Shown here piece after piece: positions 8,585 to 17,321 of a stretch of DNA of 64,000 bases. Under the pieces are notes generated by a model. That model saw nothing but the letters and a program-made list of their open reading frames with translations. It was not told the DNA's origin and searched no databases. The stretch is from contig NZ_QNRJ01000010.1 of NCBI RefSeq assembly GCF_003315075.1, positions 50,002-114,001 of the forward strand. The letters are read 5' to 3'. This DNA comes from Rossellomorea aquimaris. Lineage in GTDB: Bacteria; Bacillota; Bacilli; Bacillales; Bacillaceae_B. How positions within the stretch are numbered: position 1 is the first letter of the stretch; each line of letters begins with the position of its first letter. Made by a program: the position numbers and the translations under genes.

Positions 8585-9370
8585 ATGAGAATCCTGTTCT
8601 TCTGTTTACTATTGACGTTCTTTTTTCATGCTTCATCTTCTGCAAGAAACATCCTGCCCCTTCCAGCCCATCATAATGAACTCGCCATCGTTATTGATGA
8701 TTTAGGAAACGATATGAAGGGAACAGAAGAAATCCTGAACTTACCCGTCACCTTGACGATAGCGGTTATGCCCTTTCTGCCAACAACACGGGAAGATGCG
8801 GAAAAGGCACATGGGCGGAGTCATGAGGTCATCGTACACCTTCCAATGGAACCGATGTCCGGTAAAGCAAGCTGGCTTGGACCCGGGGCAATCACCACTT
8901 CGCTTTCAAATGACGAAATCCGGAAAAGAGTAGAAAAGGCGATCGAAGAAGTTCCCTATGCAGTAGGAGTCAATCACCATATGGGCTCAAGAGCCACTGC
9001 CAATGAGAGGGTCATGAGAATCGTTTTAGAGGTATGCAAGGAAAAGGGGTTATTTTATCTTGATAGTAAAACTACAGGAAAAAGTGTCATTCCGAAGCTT
9101 GCGAAGGAATTGGATGTTCCCTATCTTGAGAACGAATTATTCTTTGATGATGTCTATACCATCCAGCATATCGGAAAGCAAGCCAAGCTCCTTTCTAAAG
9201 AATTAGATAGTGACACTTCAACCATTGCCATAGGTCATGTCGGGGTCACAGGAATCAAGGTTGCCACCATGCTTGAAGAGTTTCTTCCTCTTTATGAGAA
9301 AAAAGCTTCCATTGTCCCACTGTCAGACTTAATCCCTGAATATCATTTGATTGATGAGAGCATGCCTTGA
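8585..9370 (+). CDS. divergent polysaccharide deacetylase family protein (YibQ-like)
   Basis: The 261-residue secreted protein starts with a signal peptide (MRILFFCLLLTFFFHASSSA). It then shows the divergent polysaccharide deacetylase pattern: LAIVIDDLGND with paired Asp, VMPFLP, EVIVHLPMEPM, VGVNHHMGSRATA, FYLDSKTTG and a late IGHVGVT. These supply the metal-binding Asp/His set of the NodB-like barrel. Substrates in this group are poorly known. The start ATG 8585 follows AAAGGAGTG. A short terminator overlaps its stop codon. Confidence 0.88.
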   Translation: MRILFFCLLLTFFFHASSSARNILPLPAHHNELAIVIDDLGNDMKGTEEILNLPVTLTIAVMPFLPTTREDAEKAHGRSHEVIVHLPMEPMSGKASWLGPGAITTSLSNDEIRKRVEKAIEEVPYAVGVNHHMGSRATANERVMRIVLEVCKEKGLFYLDSKTTGKSVIPKLAKELDVPYLENELFFDDVYTIQHIGKQAKLLSKELDSDTSTIAIGHVGVTGIKVATMLEEFLPLYEKKASIVPLSDLIPEYHLIDESMP

Positions 9371-9386
9371 ATGGTGTGCTTTTTCT
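9360..9386 (+). terminator. compact terminator overlapping a stop codon
   Basis: The stem GCATGCC (9360-9366) with GGTGTGC (9373-9379), 7 bp with two G-U pairs, is followed by TTTTTC. The TGA stop (9368-9370) lies in the loop. Confidence 0.55.
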
Positions 9387-9475
9387 TTGTAAATCTTATG
9401 TTAAACCAATGCATATTTTTTTGATATAAGAAGACCCTCCCTTATAATCAGAAGGTAAGAAGGAGATGAGTCGAT

Positions 9476-10231
9476 ATGGATTATGCAATTGTGACGGGAG
9501 CAACAAGAGGCTTAGGCGAATCGATCGCCAAGCTATTTATCGAAAAGGGCATAGGACTGATCAATATTTCGCGGTCAGATAATGAAAGACTGCGAAAGCT
9601 AGCCGGGGAAAAAGAGGTATCGTATGACTTCCTACCGTGCGATCTTGCACAATCAGGAGAAACAGAAGCGGTCTTTCGTGAAGTGGGAGCAAAAGTATTT
9701 GGATATAAACCTGCCAGAGTCTATGTTATCCAAAACGCCGGTGTGGTGACACCAATCAATCCTTCTGGTGAAGTAGAAAATCAAGCTCTTGAAACGAGTG
9801 TGCATGTAAATTTACTATCTCCCATGATTGCTACCAATGAGATGATAAAAGCAGCACGGGGTTCTGACTCGAAGATGATCATGATCAATATCAGCTCAGG
9901 AGCGGGAAGTCGCCCTGTATATGGCTGGAGTACGTACTGCGCAACCAAAGCCGGCGTGAACATGCTGACAGAAACCGTAAGCTTAGAGCTTTCTAAAAAG
10001 CATAGCCGCCATCAAGTGATTGCCTTCAGCCCTGGTGTCATGGATACGGATATGCAAGGAGAAATCCGTTCCTCCTCTAAAGAAGCCTTTGCCGATGTCG
10101 AATCCTTCCAGCGCTACAAAGAGGAAGGCATGCTTCGTGAAACCGATACTGTCGCAAATGCACTGGTTAAGCTTGTAACAGAAAGCGAAATTGAAAGTGG
10201 TAAGCTGTATCATGTAAATGATTTGTTATAA
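9476..10231 (+). CDS. short-chain dehydrogenase/reductase (YueD/benzil-reductase-like)
   Basis: The 251-residue Rossmann-fold oxidoreductase has the NAD(P) motif TGATRGLG at residues 7-14, NAG near 90, an active-site Ser in NISSGAGSR, and YCATK (Tyr-x-x-x-Lys) near 160. SPGVMDTDMQ follows the active site. It most resembles the YueD/benzil reductase/sepiapterin-reductase group of Bacillus; the natural substrate is unknown. An Arg after the glycine motif and ISRS after strand 2 suggest NADPH, which is inference. ATG 9476 has AAGGAGATG upstream. A strong terminator follows directly. Confidence 0.9.
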   Translation: MDYAIVTGATRGLGESIAKLFIEKGIGLINISRSDNERLRKLAGEKEVSYDFLPCDLAQSGETEAVFREVGAKVFGYKPARVYVIQNAGVVTPINPSGEVENQALETSVHVNLLSPMIATNEMIKAARGSDSKMIMINISSGAGSRPVYGWSTYCATKAGVNMLTETVSLELSKKHSRHQVIAFSPGVMDTDMQGEIRSSSKEAFADVESFQRYKEEGMLRETDTVANALVKLVTESEIESGKLYHVNDLL

Positions 10232-10235
10232 AAAG

Positions 10236-10269
10236 AAAGCAGATTACCGGAAACGGAATCTGCTTTTTT
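10236..10269 (+). terminator. intrinsic terminator after the SDR gene
   Basis: An inverted repeat (AAAGCAGATT region with AATCTGCTTT, plus a CCG/CGG core) ends in a run of six T. Confidence 0.85.
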
Positions 10270-10275
10270 CTTATC

Positions 10276-10313
10276 AAAAAAAGAGAGACAAACCCCAAAG
10301 GATTTGTCTCTCT
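10276..10313 (-). terminator. intrinsic terminator of the NhaC-family gene
   Basis: On the minus strand, AGAGAGACAAATCC pairs with its near-complement and is followed by seven T. It lies just after the stop codon at 10318. Confidence 0.85.
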
Positions 10314-10317
10314 GAAT

Positions 10318-11634
10318 TTAAGATCGAACCGGATTTGCTTCAGGTGCTGATTTACGTGTGAATTTCGGTAGTGCAAATCGAATGGCAATTAGACCGCAAA
10401 CAGCTATCAAGACCGGGTAGAAGGCATATGGGATGATGCTGATTGGTGAAATGCCTGCGACTTCAGCCACTAACAGGGCCTGTGCTCCGTAAGGGATTAA
10501 TCCTTGAATCGAACAAGAGAAAATATCAAGGATACTGGCTGATTTACGGGCATCCACCCCATAGTTTTCACTAATCGATTTAGCAAGTGGACCGGCAATA
10601 ATGATTGAAATCGTGTTGTTTGCTGTGCAAAGGTTAGTAGAACTCACTAATCCTGCTGTAGCAAGCTGTGCTCCCTGAGGAGACTTGATTTTGCGAGTGG
10701 TGTGATAAAGTAAAGCCTGAATCCCGCCGTTATGACGGATAAGTTCGACAACCCCGCCGATCAGCACGGAAAGGATCACAATCTCTGCCATTCCTGTCAT
10801 ACCATCGGCCACGCTACCGAAATAACTGGCTGGAGTAAAGCTTCCGTCGATGAATCCAATGATTCCAGCTAAAACAATGCCGCCTAACAAAACAACAAAC
10901 ACATTTAATCCTGCAAGAGCACCGATGATCACTCCAAGGTATGGCAGGATTTTAATCCAATTAAAGCTTTCCGCTCCGACAGTAGATTGATTCCCCATAG
11001 TAAGAACAAGGAGAATCACCATTGTCACGATTGCGGCAGGTAATACAATGAAGAAGTTGACTTTAAATTTATCTTTCATTTCCGTTTTCTGTGTACGAAC
11101 AGCTGCAATGGTCGTATCTGAAATGAAGGATAAGTTATCTCCGAACATCGCTCCTCCAATGACGGTCGCCATGGCAAGGGGCATCGAAATATCTGTACCC
11201 GAACTAATCCCGACACCGATTGGCGCGAGTGCTGCGATTGTTCCCATGGATGTACCCATTGATAACGAAATGAAAGCAGCGATAATAAATAATCCCACAA
11301 TGATCAAGTTACCAGGCAGCACGGATAGGGCGAAGTTTACAGTTGAATCAACGGCTCCCATCTTTTCAGCTACTCCGGAAAACGCTCCCGCTAACAGGAA
11401 GATAAAGACCATGATCATGATATCAGGGTGACCGGATCCCTTAGCGAAACGCTCAATCTTAGCCGTTAACGTCTCTTTTCGGTTCATCAACAGACCAACC
11501 ACGGATGCGATGATAATTGATACTAGTACAGGAAAGGCATAAAAGTCTCCTGAAATGATGCCTGCTCCAAGGAACAGAGAAACAAATATGATCAAAGGCA
11601 GTAACGCCAATAGATTTCCTTTTTCTTGATTCAT
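10318..11634 (-). CDS. NhaC-family antiporter, probable methionine-linked transporter (MetT-like)
   Basis: The protein has about 438 residues and around eleven hydrophobic spans and matches the Na+/H+ antiporter NhaC family. Typical stretches are MGAVDSTVNFALS, SMGTSMGTIAALAPIG, MFGDNLSFISDTTIAAV and the C-terminal NNTISIIIAGPLAK. The start is ATG 11634, where AAAGGAGTG precedes the codon; an upstream in-frame extension to 11718 runs through the riboswitch terminator and is rejected. Its leader carries a SAM-I riboswitch. In comparative genomics (MetT; Rodionov and colleagues), S-box-controlled NhaC members are predicted methionine transporters, so the substrate is more likely methionine or a precursor than only Na+/H+. 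Confidence 0.87.
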   Translation of the reverse strand: MNQEKGNLLALLPLIIFVSLFLGAGIISGDFYAFPVLVSIIIASVVGLLMNRKETLTAKIERFAKGSGHPDIMIMVFIFLLAGAFSGVAEKMGAVDSTVNFALSVLPGNLIIVGLFIIAAFISLSMGTSMGTIAALAPIGVGISSGTDISMPLAMATVIGGAMFGDNLSFISDTTIAAVRTQKTEMKDKFKVNFFIVLPAAIVTMVILLVLTMGNQSTVGAESFNWIKILPYLGVIIGALAGLNVFVVLLGGIVLAGIIGFIDGSFTPASYFGSVADGMTGMAEIVILSVLIGGVVELIRHNGGIQALLYHTTRKIKSPQGAQLATAGLVSSTNLCTANNTISIIIAGPLAKSISENYGVDARKSASILDIFSCSIQGLIPYGAQALLVAEVAGISPISIIPYAFYPVLIAVCGLIAIRFALPKFTRKSAPEANPVRS

Positions 11635-11671
11635 TCCTAACACTCCTTTGTCGTCCAGTTTACTAAAATAC

Positions 11672-11703
11672 AAAAAACCTCTTCCGGAATAAGAAGAGGT
11701 TTC
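11672..11703 (-). terminator. S-box riboswitch terminator
   Basis: On the minus strand, AAACCTCTTC pairs with GAAGAGGTTT and is followed by T6. It lies between the SAM aptamer and the NhaC start codon and is the expected OFF structure. Confidence 0.88.
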
Positions 11704-11718
11704 AAAAGAACGAAACAC

Positions 11719-11826
11719 TCCTCTTATCTTTCAAGCATTTCGCTTGCTGGATGTGGCACAGCACTCAATATGAGTCCGCTGCCGAGACATCGCAGGGCCA
11801 GTCCCTCCGTCTCTCTGGATAAGAAG
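11719..11826 (-). promoter_or_regulatory. SAM-I (S-box) riboswitch
   Basis: Read on the minus strand, the leader shows the S-box core: CTTATCCAGAGAGACGGAGG at the 5' side, then GGACTGGCCC, CGGCAGCGG, GTGCTGTGCCACATCCAGCA and finally GAAAGATAAGAG, which closes P1. These are the conserved kink-turn, pseudoknot and P4 elements of SAM-I. With the terminator next to it, high SAM should turn the downstream NhaC-family gene off. It was identified by eye; an Rfam RF00162 search would confirm it. Confidence 0.95.
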
Positions 11827-11862
11827 AATATCGTATTTAGTTGATTTAAAATATACTTCCAT

Positions 11863-11891
11863 ACTTTAAAGGGTTTACTCGAAAAAGTCAA
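11863..11891 (-). promoter_or_regulatory. sigma-A-like promoter for the S-box transcript
   Basis: On the minus strand, TTGACT (11886-11891) and TAAAGT (11863-11868) are separated by 17 bases. This places the transcript start about 30 bases before the SAM aptamer. Confidence 0.65.
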
Positions 11892-11988
11892 CGGGAAATT
11901 TTTCTGCTTACTTGATACGGACATCGGTCTATTTCCTCCCTTACCAGCAACAAAAGCATGACTTTATCCATAATAAGGCATAAACTCA

Positions 11989-12017
11989 TAGACAATTGAA
12001 CGTTCAAGGTCTACTAT
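11989..12017 (+). promoter_or_regulatory. promoter with a palindromic operator candidate in its spacer (MFS gene)
   Basis: TAGACA (11989-11994) and TACTAT (12012-12017) are 17 bases apart. A perfect 12-bp palindrome, TTGAACGTTCAA (11996-12007), sits in the spacer. A repressor bound there would block RNA polymerase. No regulator gene lies nearby. Confidence 0.5.
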
Positions 12018-12051
12018 AAGGAAGACAAAAAACATCTTGGGGGATACGGTA

Positions 12052-13224
12052 GTGGAAAGAACAGTACGAAATCAAATTTTTACTTTACAAGGATTTTACT
12101 TATTAACGTTCTTCGGTGTTGGTAGTTTATATCCCTTACTCAGTGTGTATTTGAGCGAAAGCGTGGGGTTAAATGGCTATCAGATTGGAACGATCATGTC
12201 TGTAGGTCCCATCATGATGATTTTCTTCCAGCCCATTTGGGGAATGGTGAGTGACACGACCAATCGTCCCACCGTGGTTCTTGGTTTAACCTCTTTAGTG
12301 GCGGGAATCTTTGCACTCGGCTACTTGTTTATGGACTTTTACTATGGTCTGCTTATCGTGGCCATTCTAGTTGCCATTTTCCAAAGTGCGATCATTCCCG
12401 TTTCCGATAGTATCAGCTTGAAGTATACAAGCAAGGTCCGGTATAACTACGGAAATATCCGTTTGTTCGGTTCTTTGGGCTTTGGTATAGCAGTCTTTAT
12501 AATGGGAAGACTTTCAGAAGGATTTATCGGGCCTACCATCATTTTTTACTCTTTCTTTATCTGTTTAGTTCTATCGGGATTCCTTTCCTTCCGGTTTCCG
12601 AAAGAGAGAGCGGCAGCAAAGCTTGATTTAAAGGCAGGAATGAAGGAATTATTCACGATGAAAAAGTTCCTTATATTTTTAGCGGTTACTTTCTTAGTGT
12701 TCGGTCCGAATCTAGCCAATAATGTGTATTTCGGATTATTTGTTGAAGATTCAGGCGGAACGTATGCGGGAATTGGTCTCGCGTTCCTGATTGCAGTGTT
12801 ATCGGAGGTTCCCTTTATGAGGATCGCCGGTGGATGGATTGATAAATTCGGTTTGTTATCAGTCGCTGCCCTGGCAGGGGCTGCATCCATGCTCCGCTGG
12901 CTCTTTTACTTTACAGAACCCAGCCTGTGGCTTGTCTATTCATCGGCTGTCATGCAAGGTCTTGCCATTGGCTTGTTCATCCCAGCCGGATTGCGCTACA
13001 TCAAAGAAATCACGCCTTCCCACATTACAGCAACAGCCGTTACGGTATATTCAGCAATCGGAAACGGACTGGGGAATTGGTTCAGTACCTTTGTTGGCGG
13101 CTTTATCTATGAAACGTACTCCATTTACACGGTGTACTTATTCTTCGCAGTCCTATCCCTATTAGGTATTTTCCTTTGCTTCGTCCTCATGAAAGAAGAA
13201 AAGAAGAATGCACTCGCTTATTAA
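12052..13224 (+). CDS. MFS transporter (PPP/HcaT-like, MFS_1-like group)
   Basis: The protein of about 390 residues has twelve predicted membrane spans. Features are an N-terminal FYLLTFFGVGSLYPLLSVYL helix, the loop 2-3 region PIWGMVSDTTNRP (MFS motif A-like), and IRLFGSLGFG after helix 4. The layout fits the HcaT/phenylpropionate or nucleoside:H+ symporter-like branch of the major facilitator superfamily; the substrate is unknown. The start is taken as GTG 12052, with TTGGGGGA eight bases upstream; TTG 12037 is in frame but overlaps that site. It is monocistronic, with a strong terminator behind it. Confidence 0.85.
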   Translation: MERTVRNQIFTLQGFYLLTFFGVGSLYPLLSVYLSESVGLNGYQIGTIMSVGPIMMIFFQPIWGMVSDTTNRPTVVLGLTSLVAGIFALGYLFMDFYYGLLIVAILVAIFQSAIIPVSDSISLKYTSKVRYNYGNIRLFGSLGFGIAVFIMGRLSEGFIGPTIIFYSFFICLVLSGFLSFRFPKERAAAKLDLKAGMKELFTMKKFLIFLAVTFLVFGPNLANNVYFGLFVEDSGGTYAGIGLAFLIAVLSEVPFMRIAGGWIDKFGLLSVAALAGAASMLRWLFYFTEPSLWLVYSSAVMQGLAIGLFIPAGLRYIKEITPSHITATAVTVYSAIGNGLGNWFSTFVGGFIYETYSIYTVYLFFAVLSLLGIFLCFVLMKEEKKNALAY

Positions 13225-13233
13225 TACATCAAT

Positions 13234-13271
13234 GCGCCTGAAGAGAACAACTCTTTTCAGGCGTTTTTTTG
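13234..13271 (+). terminator. intrinsic terminator after the MFS gene
   Basis: CGCCTGAAGAG (13235-13245) pairs with CTCTTTTCAGGCG (13251-13263), with a small bulge, and is followed by T7. Confidence 0.88.
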
Positions 13272-13516
13272 TTAAAAAATATTAAAAGGGAGGATTTTCC
13301 TTTAGTGGTAGCTAATAGGTATAATAAGGGAGAGAGAGTTAACAAACAAAAAAGTAATCTAAAAAGGTTTTGATAAACAAGAATTGTGGTAGAAGAAGGA
13401 TAAGTATTCATTGATAATTATATAAATACCAGTTAGAATAATATTATTAGAAAATTCTCTCAATTATATAAACTAGAAAAGAAACATATTACATTATTTG
13501 AAAAGGGGATATTAAA

Positions 13517-13789
13517 ATGGAAAATACATTCGTGTACTCAAAAGATAATGCAAACCTTGGAGATACCGTTCAATTCAAAAGAAAGAAACATGTAATCAAT
13601 GGTGTGGTTACTACCCTTAGAGAAAACACGGTCATTGTTAAAATGGACCAGGACGTTGCGAAGAAGCTGGATTTACCGGATGATCAAACCGTCGTGTCAC
13701 ATAAAAACTATGTCGTCATAGAACGTGCTGAAATTGGTACACAACCTGTATTTGTATATGATGGGTGGAATAGCGCATTAAAAGCTTAA
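13517..13789 (+). CDS. DUF2187 family protein (YkvS-like)
   Basis: The small basic protein (90 residues) has the DUF2187 pattern: GDTVQFKRKKHVINGVVTTLRENTVIVKM, then THK/SHKNYVVI. The fold is expected to be a small beta-barrel of SH3/KOW type, which is inference. Its function is unknown in Bacillus. ATG 13517 has AAAAGGGG upstream. The preceding 290 bases are very A/T-rich and hold no other gene. A long-stem terminator follows. Confidence 0.82.
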   Translation: MENTFVYSKDNANLGDTVQFKRKKHVINGVVTTLRENTVIVKMDQDVAKKLDLPDDQTVVSHKNYVVIERAEIGTQPVFVYDGWNSALKA

Positions 13790-13806
13790 ATTCCAGCATT
13801 CAAAGT

Positions 13807-13864
13807 AAAAGACCCTGACACGCCTACCATTAATATGGATTAGACGTTTCAAGGTCTTTTTATG
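13807..13864 (+). terminator. intrinsic terminator, long stem
   Basis: AAAAGACC (13807-13814) pairs with GGTCTTTT (13853-13860). The stem continues inward with mismatches (TGACACG with CGTTTCA) around an A/T-rich loop. Confidence 0.7.
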
Positions 13865-13893
13865 TGGAATCTGACACTCGCTAATGAAATGAA

Positions 13894-14166
13894 TCAACTA
13901 CAACCTGGTTCATTTAATTTAGCCGCATATTCCTTCACCATTTCAATTGTGACAAGCTTTCTCTGTGGAACGACACCTTGACGGGCAAGGACGTTGATTT
14001 CATTCGTCACTTGATTAATGGCATCCGTTGTAAACGGCTGCTCATTCAAACAAAGCTGAACGGCTTCATCGATCGCTCTTTCTCTATGCTCATCCAATAT
14101 CATAAATTGTTGTACCAGTTGATTTTGCTTACTTGAATGTTTCGTAATGTCTTTATGTACACTCAT
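13894..14166 (-). CDS. DUF2533 family protein (YpbS-like)
   Basis: The 90-residue soluble helical protein resembles B. subtilis YpbS (DUF2533). It begins with MSVHKDITKHSSKQN and contains HRERAIDEAVQLC and a central IDEAV/INVLARQGVVPQRK stretch. No function is known. The start at ATG 14166 has AGAGAGGGA upstream; an in-frame ATG at 14187 lies before that ribosome site and is less likely. Confidence 0.8.
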   Translation of the reverse strand: MSVHKDITKHSSKQNQLVQQFMILDEHRERAIDEAVQLCLNEQPFTTDAINQVTNEINVLARQGVVPQRKLVTIEMVKEYAAKLNEPGCS

Positions 14167-14254
14167 GATTTCATCCCTCTCTATCAATTACGCATTATAT
14201 CCTCTATTATGCCTTCTTCCAGGCACTCATGGCAATGTCTTAGAATATCCCTAT

Positions 14255-15703
14255 CTATAAGATAGGGGACAGGAGCCTTGAAATTGATTCTTTCAATTTG
14301 ATCTTCAGAGGTCTTTCATCATACTCTTCCATGGTTAATTCTCTGCTCTTCTCCATATCTTCCCTGAACACAGTGCTCAGACTTTCAGAAATAGTTTGAT
14401 CATATAAAAAGGCATTTACCTCGAAGTTGAGACGAAAGCTTCGCACATCAATATTTGCCGTTCCAACAGAAGAAATGGTTTCATCCACTACAATGGTTTT
14501 GGCATGAATAAAGCCGTTTTCATATATATAAATTTTCACTCCTGCCTTCAGTAACTCACCAATGTATGAATAGGTCGCCCAATACACAAATAAATGGTCC
14601 GGTTTGTTTGGAATCATAATCCGGACATCGACTCCTGTAAGAGCAGCAATTCTCAGCGAATCCAGCAGGCTGACGTCCGGAATGAAATAAGGAGTTTGAA
14701 TATAGATGGATCGTTTGGCAGATGAAATCATTTTAATATATCCGTTTTTAATTTGCTCCCATTCAGAGTCGGGGCCGCAAGTCACAATCTGTACTCCGGC
14801 ATGACCAGTAAAGGAAGGCTGTGGGAAGTATCGTAAATTGTAGGCGATCTTCTTCGAGCGGCTGGCTTGATTCCAATCCAGAATAAACCGGGTTTGCATG
14901 GCAAGTGTTGAACTCCCTAGGATCCGCAGGTGAGTATCACGCCAATAACCGAACTTAGGATTCAAGCCCAGGTATTCATCTCCAATATTAAATCCGCCTA
15001 CATAGCCGACTTTCCCGTCAATAATCACGAGCTTTCGGTGGTTACGATAGTTTAGGCGGAGATTGATGAAGGGGATTTTTGAAGGGAAAAACACGGCCAC
15101 TTCCCCGCCGGCTGCAAGGAGTTCTTTAAAGAAGCGTCTTCTTGTCCTCCGGGAGCCCATTTCATCATATAAAACCCTGATCTTTACGCCTTGCTTTGCT
15201 TTCTCAGTAAGCTTCTCCAGGATCCGCTTGCCTAAGTGGTCTTTCTTAAAAATATAATACTGAATATGAATATGATCCTGTGCTGCGTCCATGTCTTTCA
15301 ATAAGGACTCGAATTTGTCCTCCCCGTGGGTGAACACTTGTACTTCGTTATCCTGGGTCAAAAGTGCTTCATTATTCATGAGGTGCATATAAATAAGGTC
15401 CTGATAGCGGGAGGACGTTTCATTTTTAAAAGGGAATCGGTGTTCTTTCAGGGAGTGTATCTGCTTTTGAATCAAATCTTCAATGCCGATTTTCTTCATA
15501 TCTTCCCAGTCGAATAATCGCTTTCTGGTTAAGTTCTGACCGAAGATTAAATAAAGAATAAAGCCCAGCAGGGGAATGAAAAACAGAACCATAAGCCATG
15601 CCCAGGTCGCACCGGCATCTTTTCGCTCCAGGAAAATGATGGCCCCGGCAAGGACCAAGTTAAGAACAAATAAAACCCCTAAAAGAGAAGATAGGATACT
15701 CAT
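14255..15703 (-). CDS. cls: cardiolipin synthase (phospholipase D family)
   Basis: The 482-residue protein is the normal length for bacterial cardiolipin synthase, which condenses two phosphatidylglycerols at the membrane. Two N-terminal membrane spans (about residues 5-25 and 33-55) precede two PLD domains. The HKD motifs are NHRKLVIIDG (near residue 220) and FIHAKTIVVDE (near 400), both with intact His, Lys and Asp. ATG 15703 follows AAAGGAG. It stands as a single gene. Bacilli often carry several cls paralogues, and which one this is cannot be decided from sequence alone. Confidence 0.95.
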   Translation of the reverse strand: MSILSSLLGVLFVLNLVLAGAIIFLERKDAGATWAWLMVLFFIPLLGFILYLIFGQNLTRKRLFDWEDMKKIGIEDLIQKQIHSLKEHRFPFKNETSSRYQDLIYMHLMNNEALLTQDNEVQVFTHGEDKFESLLKDMDAAQDHIHIQYYIFKKDHLGKRILEKLTEKAKQGVKIRVLYDEMGSRRTRRRFFKELLAAGGEVAVFFPSKIPFINLRLNYRNHRKLVIIDGKVGYVGGFNIGDEYLGLNPKFGYWRDTHLRILGSSTLAMQTRFILDWNQASRSKKIAYNLRYFPQPSFTGHAGVQIVTCGPDSEWEQIKNGYIKMISSAKRSIYIQTPYFIPDVSLLDSLRIAALTGVDVRIMIPNKPDHLFVYWATYSYIGELLKAGVKIYIYENGFIHAKTIVVDETISSVGTANIDVRSFRLNFEVNAFLYDQTISESLSTVFREDMEKSRELTMEEYDERPLKIKLKESISRLLSPIL

Positions 15704-15775
15704 AGTATGTAAGGCTCCTTTAACTAGCTTTCTATAAGTAGTATACCTGAGAATGGAATAGAAAAAAATGACAAA

Positions 15776-15808
15776 GAAAAACAGAGCAGACTGTCAGCCT
15801 GCTCTGTT
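15776..15808 (-). terminator. intrinsic terminator of the AGCS symporter gene
   Basis: On the minus strand, AACAGAGCAG pairs with CTGCTCTGTT and is followed by T-rich sequence. Confidence 0.85.
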
Positions 15809-15820
15809 CGGTAGGATTCT

Positions 15821-17254
15821 TTATTCATTCACAGCTTTTTTAGTCATTTCCCGTCCACGTGTTGGCCAGCTTTCGACACCCTTTAAACCAGGAATATCAT
15901 CTGCATAGAAAATCGGGTCCAAACCTTGTCGACGCTGAGACATATAATTGTCCAATGCTTTAAAAGCAATTGGTGCTAAAATACCGATGGCAATTAAGTT
16001 GGTAAGAGCCATTAATGCCATGGAGAAGTCTGCTAAGCTCCAAACAATATCGAGGCTTGCAACTGAACCGAAGATCACCATTCCTAAAGCAATGAAGCGA
16101 TAAATCAGAAGTCCAGTCTTACTTTTATTAATGAATGGAAGGTTGGCTTCCCCGTAGTAATAGCTTCCAATGATGGAGCTAAAAGCGAATGTGAAAATGG
16201 CAATCGCTAAGAAAATACCAGCCCATGAGTTAAAGTGCTCTGACATGGCTGCTTGAGATAGCTCGATACCCGTCAGTCCGGAACCGTACGCATCTGAAGT
16301 TAAGATGATAAACGCGGTTGCAGAACATACGAGCAGCGTATCAAAGAATACACCAAGTGCTTGAATGAAGCCTTGTTTCACCGGGTGAGAAACAGATGCT
16401 GTAGCGGCTGCATTCGGCGCACTACCCATACCGGCTTCATTGGAGAATAGTCCGCGTTTTACACCGTTCATAATCGCGGCACCAATTCCGCCCCCGACCA
16501 CTTGTTCAAATCCAAAGGCACTTTTGAAAATAAGTGCAATGACTCCCGGCATTTCTGTAATATTCGTAATGACTACAAATAAAGCTAATACAATATAGAA
16601 GACCGCCATGATTGGAACAATGATGGAAGAAAAGGTCGCTATACGTTTAACGCCCCCGAAGATGATGAGTGCAGTCAAACCAGCTAACACAATTCCGATA
16701 ACAAACGTGTTAATTCCGAATGAATTACTGAAAGCTGTTGCGATGGTGTTACTTTGAACCGCATTAAAGGTTGTCCCAAAGGAAAGGATGATGGTGACAG
16801 CGAAGATCGAACTCATCCATGGCTTGCCCAGTTGTTTCTTCATATAGTAGCCGGGGCCGCCCTTGAATCCAACCTTATCCTTTTCTTTGTAAATTTGGGC
16901 CAGTGTACTTTCGACAAAGGCGCTGGCTCCTCCCAGAATGGCGACAAGCCACATCCAGAAGACTGCTCCAGGTCCCCCAATTGCTAAGGCAATGGCTACT
17001 CCTGCTAAATTACCTGTACCAATTCGAGTACCTGCTCCAATAAAGAATGCCTGCAGGGATGATATTTGCTTTTCCCCTTCCGCCTCGACCACATCTTTAT
17101 CTCCTAATAATCGAAGCATTTCACCTAAGTGGCGAATTTGAACGAATTTAGATCCGATTGTGAAGTATAATCCTAAAATGAGGAGTACGCCTATTAAAAT
17201 ATAACCCCATAATATTGAATTTGCTTCCGTGACTAAATTGTTTAAAATATCCAT
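15821..17254 (-). CDS. alanine/glycine:cation symporter family (AGCS) amino-acid transporter
   Basis: The 477-residue protein has about eleven membrane spans. AGCS signatures include FIGAGTRIGTGNLAGVAIAL, GGPGAVFWMWLVA, the loop FKGGPGYYMKKQLGK, and FSNEAGMGSAPNAAATASVSHPVKQG. These sodium symporters import alanine, glycine or, in B. subtilis AlsT, glutamine; the substrate here is not resolved. The start ATG 17254 has GAGGGGG upstream. A consensus-like promoter lies about 40 bases before the start codon. Confidence 0.92.
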   Translation of the reverse strand: MDILNNLVTEANSILWGYILIGVLLILGLYFTIGSKFVQIRHLGEMLRLLGDKDVVEAEGEKQISSLQAFFIGAGTRIGTGNLAGVAIALAIGGPGAVFWMWLVAILGGASAFVESTLAQIYKEKDKVGFKGGPGYYMKKQLGKPWMSSIFAVTIILSFGTTFNAVQSNTIATAFSNSFGINTFVIGIVLAGLTALIIFGGVKRIATFSSIIVPIMAVFYIVLALFVVITNITEMPGVIALIFKSAFGFEQVVGGGIGAAIMNGVKRGLFSNEAGMGSAPNAAATASVSHPVKQGFIQALGVFFDTLLVCSATAFIILTSDAYGSGLTGIELSQAAMSEHFNSWAGIFLAIAIFTFAFSSIIGSYYYGEANLPFINKSKTGLLIYRFIALGMVIFGSVASLDIVWSLADFSMALMALTNLIAIGILAPIAFKALDNYMSQRRQGLDPIFYADDIPGLKGVESWPTRGREMTKKAVNE

Positions 17255-17292
17255 GATAACCCCCTCAGAAATTTGTGTCGGTTACGTTTAAT

Positions 17293-17321
17293 ATTATCTG
17301 AAAATTTGAAATAAAAGTCAA
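17293..17321 (-). promoter_or_regulatory. sigma-A-like promoter of the AGCS symporter gene
   Basis: On the minus strand, TTGACT (17316-17321) and GATAAT (17293-17298) have a 17-base spacer. The rest of the 309-base gap (17255-17563) is A/T-rich. It repeats TTATCTGAA-like words (near 17294, 17324 and 17437) but shows no gene. Confidence 0.65.

Noticed and set aside
11724..11924. Minus-strand frame of 66 codons with GGGAGG before its ATG
   Set aside because: The frame runs straight through the SAM-I riboswitch aptamer on the same strand; the ribosome-like site is probably chance.
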